Translations under genes and position numbers: made by a program | Notes under the pieces: generated by a model | Databases searched by the model: none | What the model saw: the letters and a program-made list of their open reading frames with translations, nothing else | Told to the model about the DNA's origin: nothing | Part shown: positions 40,495-50,066 of the stretch, piece after piece | How positions within the stretch are numbered: position 1 is the stretch's first letter | Layout: every line of letters starts with the position of its first letter | Source of the DNA: Nocardia bhagyanarayanae | GTDB taxonomy: Bacteria; Actinomycetota; Actinomycetes; Mycobacteriales; Mycobacteriaceae | Length of the DNA stretch: 64,000 nt | Direction of reading: 5' to 3' | Assembly (NCBI RefSeq): GCF_006716565.1 | Contig: NZ_VFPG01000001.1 | Span: 4,278,001-4,342,000, forward strand

Positions 40495-41292
40495 TCACGC
40501 GGAATCCTGCTGGCCGATGTGGGCGCGATACCGATTCACCGCGTCGATTCGGGAGACCGCGCCGAGCTTGTCGAAAATACTACGCAGATGCCGTTTCACG
40601 GTGCCCTCGGTGATGGACAACGCATTGGCGATCTGCCGATTCGTCATCGCCTCCGACACCAGGCGCAGCACCTGTTCCTCACGCGCCGAGAGCCTGCCTC
40701 TGTTCGCTCCGGCGCCGGTGAGAAAATCCCGCGGCACGCTGACGGTGATCTGGTCCTCCACCGAGGCGATCCCGCGAATCGCGCTGACCAGCTCGCTGCG
40801 CGAGATCTTCTTGTGCAGGAAGCAGCGCACGCCCGCGTCGAGCATGTCGTAGAGCAGGGTCTCGGTGCCCGTCGAGCTGAGCACCGCGACGGCCGCGGAC
40901 GGGCAGGCGCGGGTCAGCGCGCGCACCATGCGCACGGTGGCACTGCCGATTTCGTCGTTGTCCAGCACGATGACGTCCGGATGCACGGCGGCGGCGAGAT
41001 AGCTGGCCTCGTTCCAGGACACGTCGCCGACAACCGTGAAATCCTGTTCGGAATTCAAGAAACCGCAGAGCATCTCGCGCGTGAGGAAGTTGTCTGTGAC
41101 AATCTGAATGTGGACTACGCGCTGCGGCAGACCGTTTGTCGGTATCACCGAGACGAGGCGTGGAGCGGAGCATTCCGAAACGGCGTCCGTTATCGCGCTT
41201 TCCACGTCTGCCGTGCGTCTCATTCGGGCGGTTCCGCTCATTTTTTCTACCATCCACCTCGGGGTTGCTGAGTCGGACCCGGCGGTCGTCAC
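40495..41292 (-). CDS. Orphan NarL/LuxR-type response regulator
   Basis: The frame starts at a GTG at 41292. Internal ATGs at 41253 and 41241 are alternatives, and none has a strong binding site, so the first 17 residues are uncertain. A receiver domain begins near residue 60 (HIQIVTDNFLTREMLCGFLN), with the probable phosphoacceptor Asp in VIVLDNDE and Lys in CFLHKK. The C-terminal LuxR HTH is LSAREEQVLRLVSEAMTNRQ, IANALSITEGTVKRHL. No histidine kinase gene is nearby. Such orphan regulators often control secondary metabolite clusters, and the polyketide operon is about 2 kb away. Confidence 0.88.
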   Translation of the reverse strand: MTTAGSDSATPRWMVEKMSGTARMRRTADVESAITDAVSECSAPRLVSVIPTNGLPQRVVHIQIVTDNFLTREMLCGFLNSEQDFTVVGDVSWNEASYLAAAVHPDVIVLDNDEIGSATVRMVRALTRACPSAAVAVLSSTGTETLLYDMLDAGVRCFLHKKISRSELVSAIRGIASVEDQITVSVPRDFLTGAGANRGRLSAREEQVLRLVSEAMTNRQIANALSITEGTVKRHLRSIFDKLGAVSRIDAVNRYRAHIGQQDSA

Positions 41293-41656
41293 GAGGACGA
41301 CATCCGGCGTGTGACCGACCCGTCGGCCGATGCCACGACAGCACGCGGCATCAACCCGCTGGATTTCGTTCGACGATGAACCAGAAAACCGGCCCCGCCC
41401 CGGATCGGTATCGAAAGGACTACCGACACTTGGCTTTTGGAACCTGCGACCGGTTATAGGAAGTGACCCTATCCGCTAACGGTGCGCTCCACAACCCGGT
41501 TGTTCCGCAGCGCACAATTAGGCTTCGAATGTTCCCGATCCGTTAACACTTACCGCAAGGATCGGAAACGTGGTTGTGAGAAGCCGGTACGGTAAATGGT
41601 GGTCAAGCCGCGAAAACTGGGGGCATGCAATGCGATTCGCGGAAAGTTGAGCGTAC
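41293..41656. promoter_or_regulatory. Intergenic region with a repeated ATCCGYTAAC element
   Basis: This 364-base stretch lies between the response-regulator start and the end of the GNAT gene. ATCCGCTAAC at 41471-41480 and ATCCGTTAAC at 41538-41547 form a direct repeat 67 bases apart. The sequence is less GC-rich than its surroundings, as expected for a promoter region. It probably controls the response-regulator gene. No coding sequence is seen. Confidence 0.4.
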
Positions 41657-42211
41657 TCAGCGACCGCCGCGGCCCTCGCCCGCGAGCCTGCCGCGGCGGA
41701 TCAGATCGCGTTTGGTTCCGGGGGCGATCGGCGGCAGCGCCGCGTCGGCGTCGGCCGCCGGTTCGTCGGGGTTGGGCCGCACGAACAGTGTGACGGCCGC
41801 GGCGGGACGGAAACCGCTGCGGGTCATCAGCGTCGCCGAGGCGGTGTTGTTGTTCTCCACGTCGGTGACGATGCGCCGCGCGCCGCGTGCGAACAGCGCC
41901 GTAGAGCACGCGTCGACCAGCCTGCGCGCGATGCCGTGCCCTTGCATGTCGGGGGCCACCGCGATCCATTCCAGATAGCCCCAGTCGTCGCGCAGCTCGA
42001 ATTCCATCGAGCCGAGCACGAATCCGACGACTCGATCGGAATCCAGCGCGACCCAGCACGCGTTGTCCTGGCTGTCGAGGTGCTCGGCAACGCTGGTCAG
42101 CGACCACGAGGTGTAGGGCTTGGTGCCGGTGTCGAAGACCTGATGGCCGAGATCGAGCACTTGGCGCAGATGGCCGAGGCCCATGGGGACGATCACGGTG
42201 GCGGTGTCCAT
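41657..42211 (-). CDS. GNAT-family N-acetyltransferase
   Basis: This GNAT protein has about 184 residues from the ATG at 42211; a TTG at 42235 would add eight. The acetyl-CoA loop is VAPDMQGHGIARRLVDA, preceded by strand 4 (WGYLEWIAV) and followed by RIVTDVENNNTASATLM and RSGFRP. The C-terminal 40 residues (about 145-184) are acidic, then basic, and probably unstructured. It could acetylate a small amine or a protein N terminus; the substrate is unknown. It lies 47 bases downstream of nothing on its strand except the aminopropyltransferase-like gene to its right, whose stop is at 42259. Confidence 0.85.
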   Translation of the reverse strand: MDTATVIVPMGLGHLRQVLDLGHQVFDTGTKPYTSWSLTSVAEHLDSQDNACWVALDSDRVVGFVLGSMEFELRDDWGYLEWIAVAPDMQGHGIARRLVDACSTALFARGARRIVTDVENNNTASATLMTRSGFRPAAAVTLFVRPNPDEPAADADAALPPIAPGTKRDLIRRGRLAGEGRGGR

Positions 42212-42258
42212 GGCGCACAGTTTGCCAGTAGCCAACCGCTATGGCGCTCAGGCGGGAC

Positions 42259-43827
42259 TCAGCGCCGCCATTCCCGCAGTTCCAAGTCGACGATCACCGG
42301 ATGCATCAGGGTGGAGACGGGCGCGCCGGTGTCACGGCGGTCGGGCGCGAACACCGCCGCGGCGGCCAGCGTCGCCTCGTCGAGCGAGCGCAGCGGCGCG
42401 GGCGGGTCGAGGCGCAGGCGGGGATCCGCGTCCCTGGTCGCCAGCACGAAGCCCCAGTCGCCGAAGCTGGGCACGTCCACGTGGTACGGCAGCGTGCGCA
42501 GGCCCGCGGCACGGATCGTGTTCGCGATGCACCAGTACGAGCGCGGTGCGAAGAACGGCGAACCGGACTGGACCGCGAGCGTGCCGCCGGGAGCGAGCAC
42601 GTGGGCGGCCATCGCGTAGAACTCCTTGGAGTACAACTTGGCGATCGAGGTCTGGTCGGGATCGGGCAGGTCGACGAGCACCGCGTCGTACGCGCCGGGG
42701 GAGCCGCGCAGCCAGGAGAACGCGTCGGCGTTGACGACCCGCACCCGCGGATCGTCGAAAGCGTTGCGGTTCAACGTCGTCAGCCGCGCGTCGGTGCGGG
42801 CGAGCCGGATCATCTCCGGGTCGAGCTCCACCAGGGTGATCGTCTGGACGTCGGGGTAGCGCAGGATCTCGCGCAGCGCCAGACCGTCGCCGCCGCCGAG
42901 GACGAGCACGTCGCGGCGCGGGCCGGCGAGGGTGGGATGCACCAGCGCCTCGTGGTACCGGTACTCGTCCACCGAGGAGAACTGCAGATCGCCGTTGAGG
43001 AACAACCGGGTGTCGGGGGTGCCGAACGGCGAGATCGACTCCGTGAGAACGATGTTCTGGTACCTGGTCCGCTCGTGCAGCACGATCGGGTGGGCGAACA
43101 GCGCCTGCTGCGCGGTCGCCTCGAACCGGTCGGCGTAGAGGTAGCTGCCCAACAGCGTCGCCGCGACGAGCGCGGTCAGCGCGCCGAAGCCCCACCGCGC
43201 CCGCGGCCGGAGTTCGGTGCGGAACAACAGGAACACCAGCGCGAGTCCCGCCGCGGCGTTGACCACGCCGACGATCAGGCTGCCGCGGATCTGGCCGAAG
43301 ACGGGCAACAGCAGGAACGGGAAAGCCAACCCGCCGAGCAGCGCGCCCACGTAGTCCGCGGCGAACAGGTCGGCCACCGCGCTGCCCGGCTCCTGCCGGC
43401 GAATCCGCTGCAAAAGCTCCATCAGTAACGGGATTTCGGCGCCGACCAGAATGCCGAGAACGCTCGCGATGGCGATCAGCGCCGTGGTGTAGATGTTCAG
43501 CCAGGCGTAGGCGGCGTAGAGCATCAGCACCGAAAGCCCGCCGAGCAACGCGAGGATCAGCTCCACCGCCACGAACGTCGCCGCCGCGTGCCGCCGCAGC
43601 GGTTTCGCGGCCAGCGCGCCGATGCCCATGGCGAAAACCATGACGCTCAACGTGATCGAGGCCTGCGCCGCGGTGTCGCCGAGCAGGTAGCTGCCCAGCG
43701 TCACCAGCGACAGTTCGTAGACCAGGCCGCAGGCCGCGCAGACGAACGCGGTGACGAGCAGCGCGATCCGGGCCGGGCGGCGCCGCAGCCGCGGCGGTAG
43801 CGGTGCGGTCTCGGTGCCCGCCCCCAT
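42259..43827 (-). CDS. Membrane-bound spermidine-synthase-like protein
   Basis: The protein has 522 residues. The N-terminal 220 or so form about seven membrane helices (for example IALLVTAFVCAACGLVYELS). The cytosolic C-terminal domain is a polyamine aminopropyltransferase fold: VLVLGGGDGLALREILRY (decarboxylated-SAM site), TLVELDPEMIRLAR, VNADAFSWL, and VLVDLPDPD with the catalytic Asp pair. Polytopic SpeE-like proteins are widespread in actinobacteria, and their true product is uncertain. The ATG at 43827 comes 2 bases after the DUF350 stop, so these genes with DUF4247 form one operon. Confidence 0.88.
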   Translation of the reverse strand: MGAGTETAPLPPRLRRRPARIALLVTAFVCAACGLVYELSLVTLGSYLLGDTAAQASITLSVMVFAMGIGALAAKPLRRHAAATFVAVELILALLGGLSVLMLYAAYAWLNIYTTALIAIASVLGILVGAEIPLLMELLQRIRRQEPGSAVADLFAADYVGALLGGLAFPFLLLPVFGQIRGSLIVGVVNAAAGLALVFLLFRTELRPRARWGFGALTALVAATLLGSYLYADRFEATAQQALFAHPIVLHERTRYQNIVLTESISPFGTPDTRLFLNGDLQFSSVDEYRYHEALVHPTLAGPRRDVLVLGGGDGLALREILRYPDVQTITLVELDPEMIRLARTDARLTTLNRNAFDDPRVRVVNADAFSWLRGSPGAYDAVLVDLPDPDQTSIAKLYSKEFYAMAAHVLAPGGTLAVQSGSPFFAPRSYWCIANTIRAAGLRTLPYHVDVPSFGDWGFVLATRDADPRLRLDPPAPLRSLDEATLAAAAVFAPDRRDTGAPVSTLMHPVIVDLELREWRR

Positions 43828-43829
43828 GC

Positions 43830-44255
43830 TCAGGACAGACCCGCGGCCACCACGAAGGACACCGCGAGGTGCAGTGCCGCGGTAACCCAGACGGCCGGGT
43901 GAATCGCGCCGTCCGCCACCACGTCTCGGAACTGGCCGGGAGTGAGCAGGTCCAGCAGCAGGAACGACAGCGCCATCGCGCCGAGACCGATCACGCCGTA
44001 CACCGCGCTGGCCAGCAGCGCCTCGCCGATCGCGCCCTGGGAGGTCCAGATCGCCATCGCCACGATGATTCCGACGCCGAGCAGGTTCGACGCCACGAGC
44101 AGCGACGCGTTGCGGTTGCGCTCGATCCAGATCTGCTCGCGCAGGTTGCCCGGCGTGATGACATCCACCAGCACGAAACCGAGCGCCATCAACGCGATGC
44201 CCACGCCGGTGTAGGCGAGCGCCGCGCCCGCGTCGGCCGCGAGGTCTGCCAGCAT
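43830..44255 (-). CDS. DUF350 family membrane protein
   Basis: This 141-residue integral membrane protein has four helices in two DUF350-like repeats: AYTGVGIALMALGFVLVDVI with TPGNL, and YGVIGLGAMALSFLLLDLLT with PGQF. The repeated D-TPG element at each helix end is characteristic. A GAAGGAGAAACAC binding site precedes the ATG at 44255. The function is unknown. It is tightly packed between the DUF4247 lipoprotein gene and the spermidine-synthase-like gene, an arrangement that I recall as recurrent in actinobacteria. Confidence 0.85.
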   Translation of the reverse strand: MLADLAADAGAALAYTGVGIALMALGFVLVDVITPGNLREQIWIERNRNASLLVASNLLGVGIIVAMAIWTSQGAIGEALLASAVYGVIGLGAMALSFLLLDLLTPGQFRDVVADGAIHPAVWVTAALHLAVSFVVAAGLS

Positions 44256-44267
44256 GTGTTTCTCCTT

Positions 44268-44687
44268 CTATTTGCCGCTCTGGCCGCGGTATTCGCTGCC
44301 CGGCGGCTGGCTCGGCCAGCCGAAACCCGACACCGTCGGCTGGTGGCGCCGGTAGCCGTTGCCGTACTGGTCGACGAGGATCATCGAGCCGGTCCCGTGC
44401 GGGGCGACGGTGATGATGTCGTTGCGATACTGCAGATAGGTGCGGTCGCCGACGCGGCGGTTGTCCAGCGGCTGCGAGGCGGCGGCGATGGCGCTGCCGA
44501 CGGCGGCGGGCGCGAGGGCGGCGGTATAGGCGCGGCCGTCGTTCGCCTGGTCCAGCGAGGTGGCCCGGGAATACTTGGCGGCGACGAAATCGCGCGCGCT
44601 CTCGATGTCGTCGCCACAGCCGACGACCGAGAACAGCAGCGCGGCCACCGCGACGAAACCGATGACCGTCCTGCCGAGGTGGTGCAT
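44268..44687 (-). CDS. DUF4247 lipoprotein
   Basis: The product is a 139-residue putative lipoprotein. It has a basic start, a hydrophobic helix (VIGFVAVAALLFSVVGC) and a lipobox ending VVGC with Cys24. The mature domain matches DUF4247: DFVAAKYSRATSLD, a YLQYRNDIITVAP strand pair and a C-terminal Gly/Ser/Pro tail. It should sit on the outer face of the inner membrane, next to the DUF350 and SpeE-like membrane proteins encoded after it. A GGGGGGACGC binding site precedes the ATG. It is the first gene of the three. Confidence 0.85.
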   Translation of the reverse strand: MHHLGRTVIGFVAVAALLFSVVGCGDDIESARDFVAAKYSRATSLDQANDGRAYTAALAPAAVGSAIAAASQPLDNRRVGDRTYLQYRNDIITVAPHGTGSMILVDQYGNGYRRHQPTVSGFGWPSQPPGSEYRGQSGK

Positions 44688-44808
44688 GCGTCCCCCCGTA
44701 GAGCGCCGGGCCGTGCCCGGTAGGTGATACGTCGAGTCCTCTCTGTCGAAAACTCGTCGGGCACTGTATCACCGACGCGGCCGCCCGCGTCCAGTTCTCC
44801 GAGGCGTT

Positions 44809-45741
44809 CTACGCGCCCTTGCGGGCGGGGGTCTTCTTCGCTGCCTTCTTGGCGGGCTTCTCGGCCGTCTTCTTGGTCGCCTTGGCGGTCTTCTTCGCGG
44901 GCGCGGCCTTCTTCGCGGTCTTCTTCTGCGCGGCGCCGCCGGAACCGGCCGCGCGCCTGCCGCTGGCCTCGAGGCTGCGTTGCAGGGCGGCGACCAGATC
45001 GACCACTTCGGCGTCCATCTCGGCGGGCACGGCCTCGGGCTTGGTGGTGACCCGGTCGCTGCCGCTGGCGATCGCCTCGTCCAGGATCTTCTGCAGTTCG
45101 ATCTGGTACTCGTCGGTGTACTGACTCGGATCGAAATCGTCGGACATGGACTCGACGAGCGTCTCGGCCATCTTGATCTCCTGCGGCCGCGGCTCCGAGG
45201 CGTCCTGCAAGGACTCGAACTCGACCGCGCGCACCTCGTCGGGCCACAGCAGCGTCTGGAGCACGAGCATGCCCTCACGCACCCGCAGCGCGGCGAGCCT
45301 GGTCTTCTGGCGCAGGGTGAAGTGGACCAGCGCGGTCCGGTCGATGCGCTCCAGCGTGGTGGCCAGCAGCACGTAGGCCTTCGGCGTCGTGGAGTCCGGC
45401 TCGAGGTAGTAGCTCTTGTCGAACAGGATCGGGTCGATCTGCTCGGACGGCACGAACTGCAACACCGGGATCTCGTGTTTCTCCGCGGCGGGCAGACGGG
45501 CGAAATCCTCGTCGGAGAGGATCACCCGGTCGCCGTCGGGCGACTCGTACGCCTTGGCGATGTCGACGTACTCCACCGGTTTGTTGTCGACGGTGCAGAC
45601 GCGCTGGTATTTGATCCTGCCGCCGTCCTTGGCGTGCACCTGGTGGAATTTGATGTCGTGGTCCTCGGTGGCGGTGTACACCTTGACCGGGACGTTTACC
45701 AGCCCGAATGCAATCGAGCCCTTCCAGATAGCTCGTGCCAT
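44809..45741 (-). CDS. ku: Bacterial Ku DNA-end-binding protein
   Basis: This is a 310-residue Ku homodimer subunit for non-homologous end joining. It begins MARAIWKGSIAFGLVNVPVK, the hallmark of bacterial Ku, and the beta-barrel core runs to about residue 255. The tail from about 270 is Lys/Ala-rich (AKK and KKTAK repeats), as in actinobacterial Ku proteins, where it binds DNA and aids ligase recruitment. LigD is not adjacent. The ATG shares one base with the lycopene-cyclase stop (TGATG), so translation is probably coupled. The long frame upstream of this ATG belongs to another reading frame and is not used. Confidence 0.96.
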   Translation of the reverse strand: MARAIWKGSIAFGLVNVPVKVYTATEDHDIKFHQVHAKDGGRIKYQRVCTVDNKPVEYVDIAKAYESPDGDRVILSDEDFARLPAAEKHEIPVLQFVPSEQIDPILFDKSYYLEPDSTTPKAYVLLATTLERIDRTALVHFTLRQKTRLAALRVREGMLVLQTLLWPDEVRAVEFESLQDASEPRPQEIKMAETLVESMSDDFDPSQYTDEYQIELQKILDEAIASGSDRVTTKPEAVPAEMDAEVVDLVAALQRSLEASGRRAAGSGGAAQKKTAKKAAPAKKTAKATKKTAEKPAKKAAKKTPARKGA

Positions 45742-46847
45742 CACTCCATGATGGCCGAACCACCCCGCCCGCGCGAGCGAACCGGAATCCCCGAGGTCGC
45801 GGCGGCGATTCGGATGCGCGATCCGGCGGGCAGCGCCGCGAACAGCGCGCGCATGGCCGCGACGGTGCCGCCGAGGTCGGTGCGGCCGGACAGGTAGGCG
45901 CGTTGCAGCGGCGCCGGCAGGTCGAAGAAGGCGTCGAAGAACGCGGGGAGCTCGGCGGGCGGCAGCGCGAGCAGCGCGCGCAGCCCGGCCGCGCGCAGGG
46001 CCCGCACCGCGCGGGCCGACGGCGGCCACAGGTCGGCTCCCGCCGCCGCCGCGTCCGCCGCGGCGAGTGCCGACGCCACGCTGTATCCCGTTGCGGGATG
46101 GGTGAATCCGCCCGCCGCGCCGAACGAGCGTGCGCCCGGTCGGCCACCCTGCACCGGGAAGCGAACCCGCTCGACGGGCTCGTCGCCGCCGAGCGCGATG
46201 CCACGTGCGCGCAACCGGCGCCGAAGGCGAGTGCGCAGTTCGCCGGTGTCCAGCGCGGGCCGCCCGGCCAGGCAGGTCTCCTCGAGCAGCATCGCGCCGC
46301 CGCCGAGCGGCACCGCGTACAGGAACGAGCGCGGCGCGGCCGGATGCGCGCCGTTGTCGGCGCGCCAGTCCATGAACAGCGGCTCGATTCCCGCGGCGAC
46401 CGTCTCGTCGACGAGCACGCCGTAGGCGGTCTGCTCGGCGCGGGCGGGGGAGCGGGCGATACCGCGCGCGTCGATCACTCGCTCGGCGGTCAGCGTCCGG
46501 CCCGAGGCCAGCGTCACGCCGTGCCGTTCGAGCCGCACGGCGCGGTCGGCGACGATCTCCGCGCCCGTCAGGTCCAGCGCGTCCCGCAACCGCCCCGTGT
46601 CGAGCACGACGTACGCACGGTCCAGTTCGTGGCGGCGCGCGCCCCACGCGGTGGGGCGGGCCACCGTCGCCGCCGTGACCGCCGGATCGAGCCAGCCGGG
46701 CAGTTCGTCCGCCCAGGCGGCGTAGGTGGCGGTCCACGGCCGCGCGGGGGCGGGGTCGACCGCGGTGACCGACATGCCGCGGGCCAGGCAGCGGTGCGCC
46801 AGCGCCCGCCCGGCGGGGCCGAGACCGCAGATGACGATGTCGGTCAC
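45741..46847 (-). CDS. Lycopene cyclase family flavoprotein
   Basis: The protein has 368 residues. The N-terminal dinucleotide fold is IVICGLGPAGRALAHRC. Lycopene-cyclase family features include VDPAPARPWTATYAAWADEL, VIDARGIARS, MLLEETCLAG and GAAGGFTHPATGYSV. Such enzymes form the beta-ionone rings of carotenoids through a reduced-flavin mechanism. No other carotenoid genes are in view. The gene overlaps ku by one base, an odd pairing of pigment and DNA-repair functions. The ATG at 46847 is preceded by the repeat region. Confidence 0.85.
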   Translation of the reverse strand: MTDIVICGLGPAGRALAHRCLARGMSVTAVDPAPARPWTATYAAWADELPGWLDPAVTAATVARPTAWGARRHELDRAYVVLDTGRLRDALDLTGAEIVADRAVRLERHGVTLASGRTLTAERVIDARGIARSPARAEQTAYGVLVDETVAAGIEPLFMDWRADNGAHPAAPRSFLYAVPLGGGAMLLEETCLAGRPALDTGELRTRLRRRLRARGIALGGDEPVERVRFPVQGGRPGARSFGAAGGFTHPATGYSVASALAAADAAAAGADLWPPSARAVRALRAAGLRALLALPPAELPAFFDAFFDLPAPLQRAYLSGRTDLGGTVAAMRALFAALPAGSRIRIAAATSGIPVRSRGRGGSAIME

Positions 46848-46870
46848 GACGCTCTCCGACCTTCGGGCCC

Positions 46871-47028
46871 GATCAGCCGCCGTGTAGTTTCGGTCGGCTG
46901 CTGCCGTGCGGTCGCTCGCCGCCGCTCGACGATGATCGGCCGCCGTCGTGCGGTGCCGGTCGGCCGTCGCCGCTCGCTGACGATCGGCCGCCGTAGTCCG
47001 GCGCCGACCGGCCGTGGCTCGCCGTCGA
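46871..47028. repeat. Imperfect tandem repeats of about 48-63 bp
   Basis: Three related copies begin GATCAGCCGCCGT at 46871, GATCGGCCGCCGTCG at 46934 and GATCGGCCGCCGTAG at 46982. Each runs into a CGGTCGGC or CCGACCGGCCG segment and a CGCTCGC-type end. The second and third are 48 bases apart. They fill nearly the whole gap between the SDR stop at 47029 and the lycopene-cyclase start. Inverted GGTCGGCC/GGCCGACC pieces allow hairpins. Confidence 0.6.
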
Positions 47029-47793
47029 TCAGATGCCGCCGGTGGACAGCAGGCCGCCGTCGACGCGCACGGTCTCGCCGGTGATCCACGCGGCCTCGTC
47101 GGACACCAGGAACGCGATCAGCCGCGCGACGTCCTCGGGCACGCCGAGCCGCTTCATCGGGTACACGGCCGCGGCCCGCTCCTCGTCGGCGGAGTAGAGC
47201 GCGTCGGCGAACTTGGTCTTGACCACGCCGGGCGCCACCGCGTTCACCCGGATCTTCGGGCCGAGCTGCCAGGCCAGCTCGTCGGTGAGGTGGATCAGCG
47301 CGGCCTTGGAGGCGCCGTAGGCGGCGATCACGCCGCTGGACCGGATGCCGGCGACGCTGGCGACGTTCACGATCGCGCCGCCGTTGTCGCGCATCCAGGC
47401 CTTGTACGCCTCCTGGATGTAGCCGAGCGCGGCGACCACGTTGACGTCGAAGATCTTGCGCACCGCGTCCAGGTCCGCGTCCATCAGCGCGCCGTAGATC
47501 GGGTTGATGCCGGTGTTGTTGATCAGGATGTCGAGCGAGCCGAACTCCGAGACCGCGCGCTCGACCGCCGCGGCGCGGCTCTCCGCGTCACCGGAGTTGC
47601 CCGCCAGCGCGACGACTTGGCCCTGGTGGCCCAAGGCACGCAGCTCGGCGGCCGCCTCCTCCAGCGGTTCCGGTTTCCGCGCGGTGATCACCACGTTCGC
47701 GCCGCGGCGCAGCAGCTCGGCCGCCACGGCCTTGCCGATGCCCCGGCTGGCCCCGCTGACCAGCGCGCTCTTGCCCAACAGATCGGTACTCAT
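47029..47793 (-). CDS. FabG-like SDR oxidoreductase
   Basis: This 254-residue short-chain dehydrogenase starts at the ATG at 47793 (MSTDLLGKSALVSGASRGIG). It has SGASRGIG, the acidic AGNSGD, LINNTGINP in place of NNAG, the catalytic Ser in NVASVAG, YGASK, and a C-terminal VRVDGGLLSTGG block. It resembles 3-oxoacyl-ACP reductase-like proteins of mycobacteria. It is a single gene, divergent from the ABC-F gene with 186 bases between. Confidence 0.9.
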   Translation of the reverse strand: MSTDLLGKSALVSGASRGIGKAVAAELLRRGANVVITARKPEPLEEAAAELRALGHQGQVVALAGNSGDAESRAAAVERAVSEFGSLDILINNTGINPIYGALMDADLDAVRKIFDVNVVAALGYIQEAYKAWMRDNGGAIVNVASVAGIRSSGVIAAYGASKAALIHLTDELAWQLGPKIRVNAVAPGVVKTKFADALYSADEERAAAVYPMKRLGVPEDVARLIAFLVSDEAAWITGETVRVDGGLLSTGGI

Positions 47794-47979
47794 GGCATCG
47801 CACGCTACCGAAGCCGGACCGACGGCAGTTATCGCGGTCACACCGGCTTCCTCGGCTGCGGGGCCCGTCGCGGGCCCGGGTAAAATCGGTGGTTCTTGTG
47901 CATCGAGGGGCGCACAATCGAGCAGCGACTGCCCGGCCCCGCCGTGCCACGACCACCACCATCCGTGAGGAGCCCATCT

Positions 47980-49611
<1,632 letters not shown>

Positions 49612-49694
49612 GTTTCATCACACGAACCCGTTGATCACGGCCTGCTCAGTGCTTAGCCTGGAAAGACGCGCTGCTCGGCGACTCGGAGGAAGCC

Positions 49695-49934
49695 ATGAGC
49701 GACAGGGCCACACAAAGCAAGGCCACATTGGGTAAGGGCACACGCGTCACGGGGAAATCGCGTGACCGTCTGCAATCGCAGCTGAAGAAGCAATACGAGG
49801 CGGGCGCCAGCATTCGTTCGCTGGCGCGGTCGACCGGACGCTCCTACGGTTTCATCCACAACGTGCTGGTGGAGTCGCACGTGCAGCTCCGCAGCAGGGG
49901 TGGCGCGAACCGGCGTAAGAGCCCCGGAAAGTAA
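49695..49934 (+). CDS. Small helix-turn-helix protein
   Basis: The product has 79 residues, is strongly basic, and has one HTH: RLQSQLKKQYEAGASIRSLA, RSTGRSYGFIHNVLV. Its place after the ABC-F gene matches Rv1473A of M. tuberculosis, annotated as a possible regulator. GGAGGAAGCC precedes the ATG. A hairpin at 49955-49986 ends the unit before the convergent ATP-grasp gene. Confidence 0.88.
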   Translation: MSDRATQSKATLGKGTRVTGKSRDRLQSQLKKQYEAGASIRSLARSTGRSYGFIHNVLVESHVQLRSRGGANRRKSPGK

Positions 49935-49954
49935 CGCCCCGCGCCCGCTCGAAT

Positions 49955-49986
49955 CGGTGGCAGCGCAAAGTCTTTGGCAGCCACCG
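49955..49986. terminator. Hairpin between convergent genes
   Basis: CGGTGGC at 49955-49961 pairs with GCCACCG at 49980-49986, and inside AAAG pairs with CTTT around a single T. It lies between the small HTH gene (plus) and the ATP-grasp gene (minus), where a bidirectional terminator is expected. There is no U-tract, as is usual in actinobacteria. Confidence 0.5.
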
Positions 49987-50066
49987 CGGGAAGTTCTTCG
50001 CGTCGGCGTCGTCCCTTCGCCGGGACGGCGCCGACGAGAGGAGGAGCGGGAGACGCGTGCCGGCGG

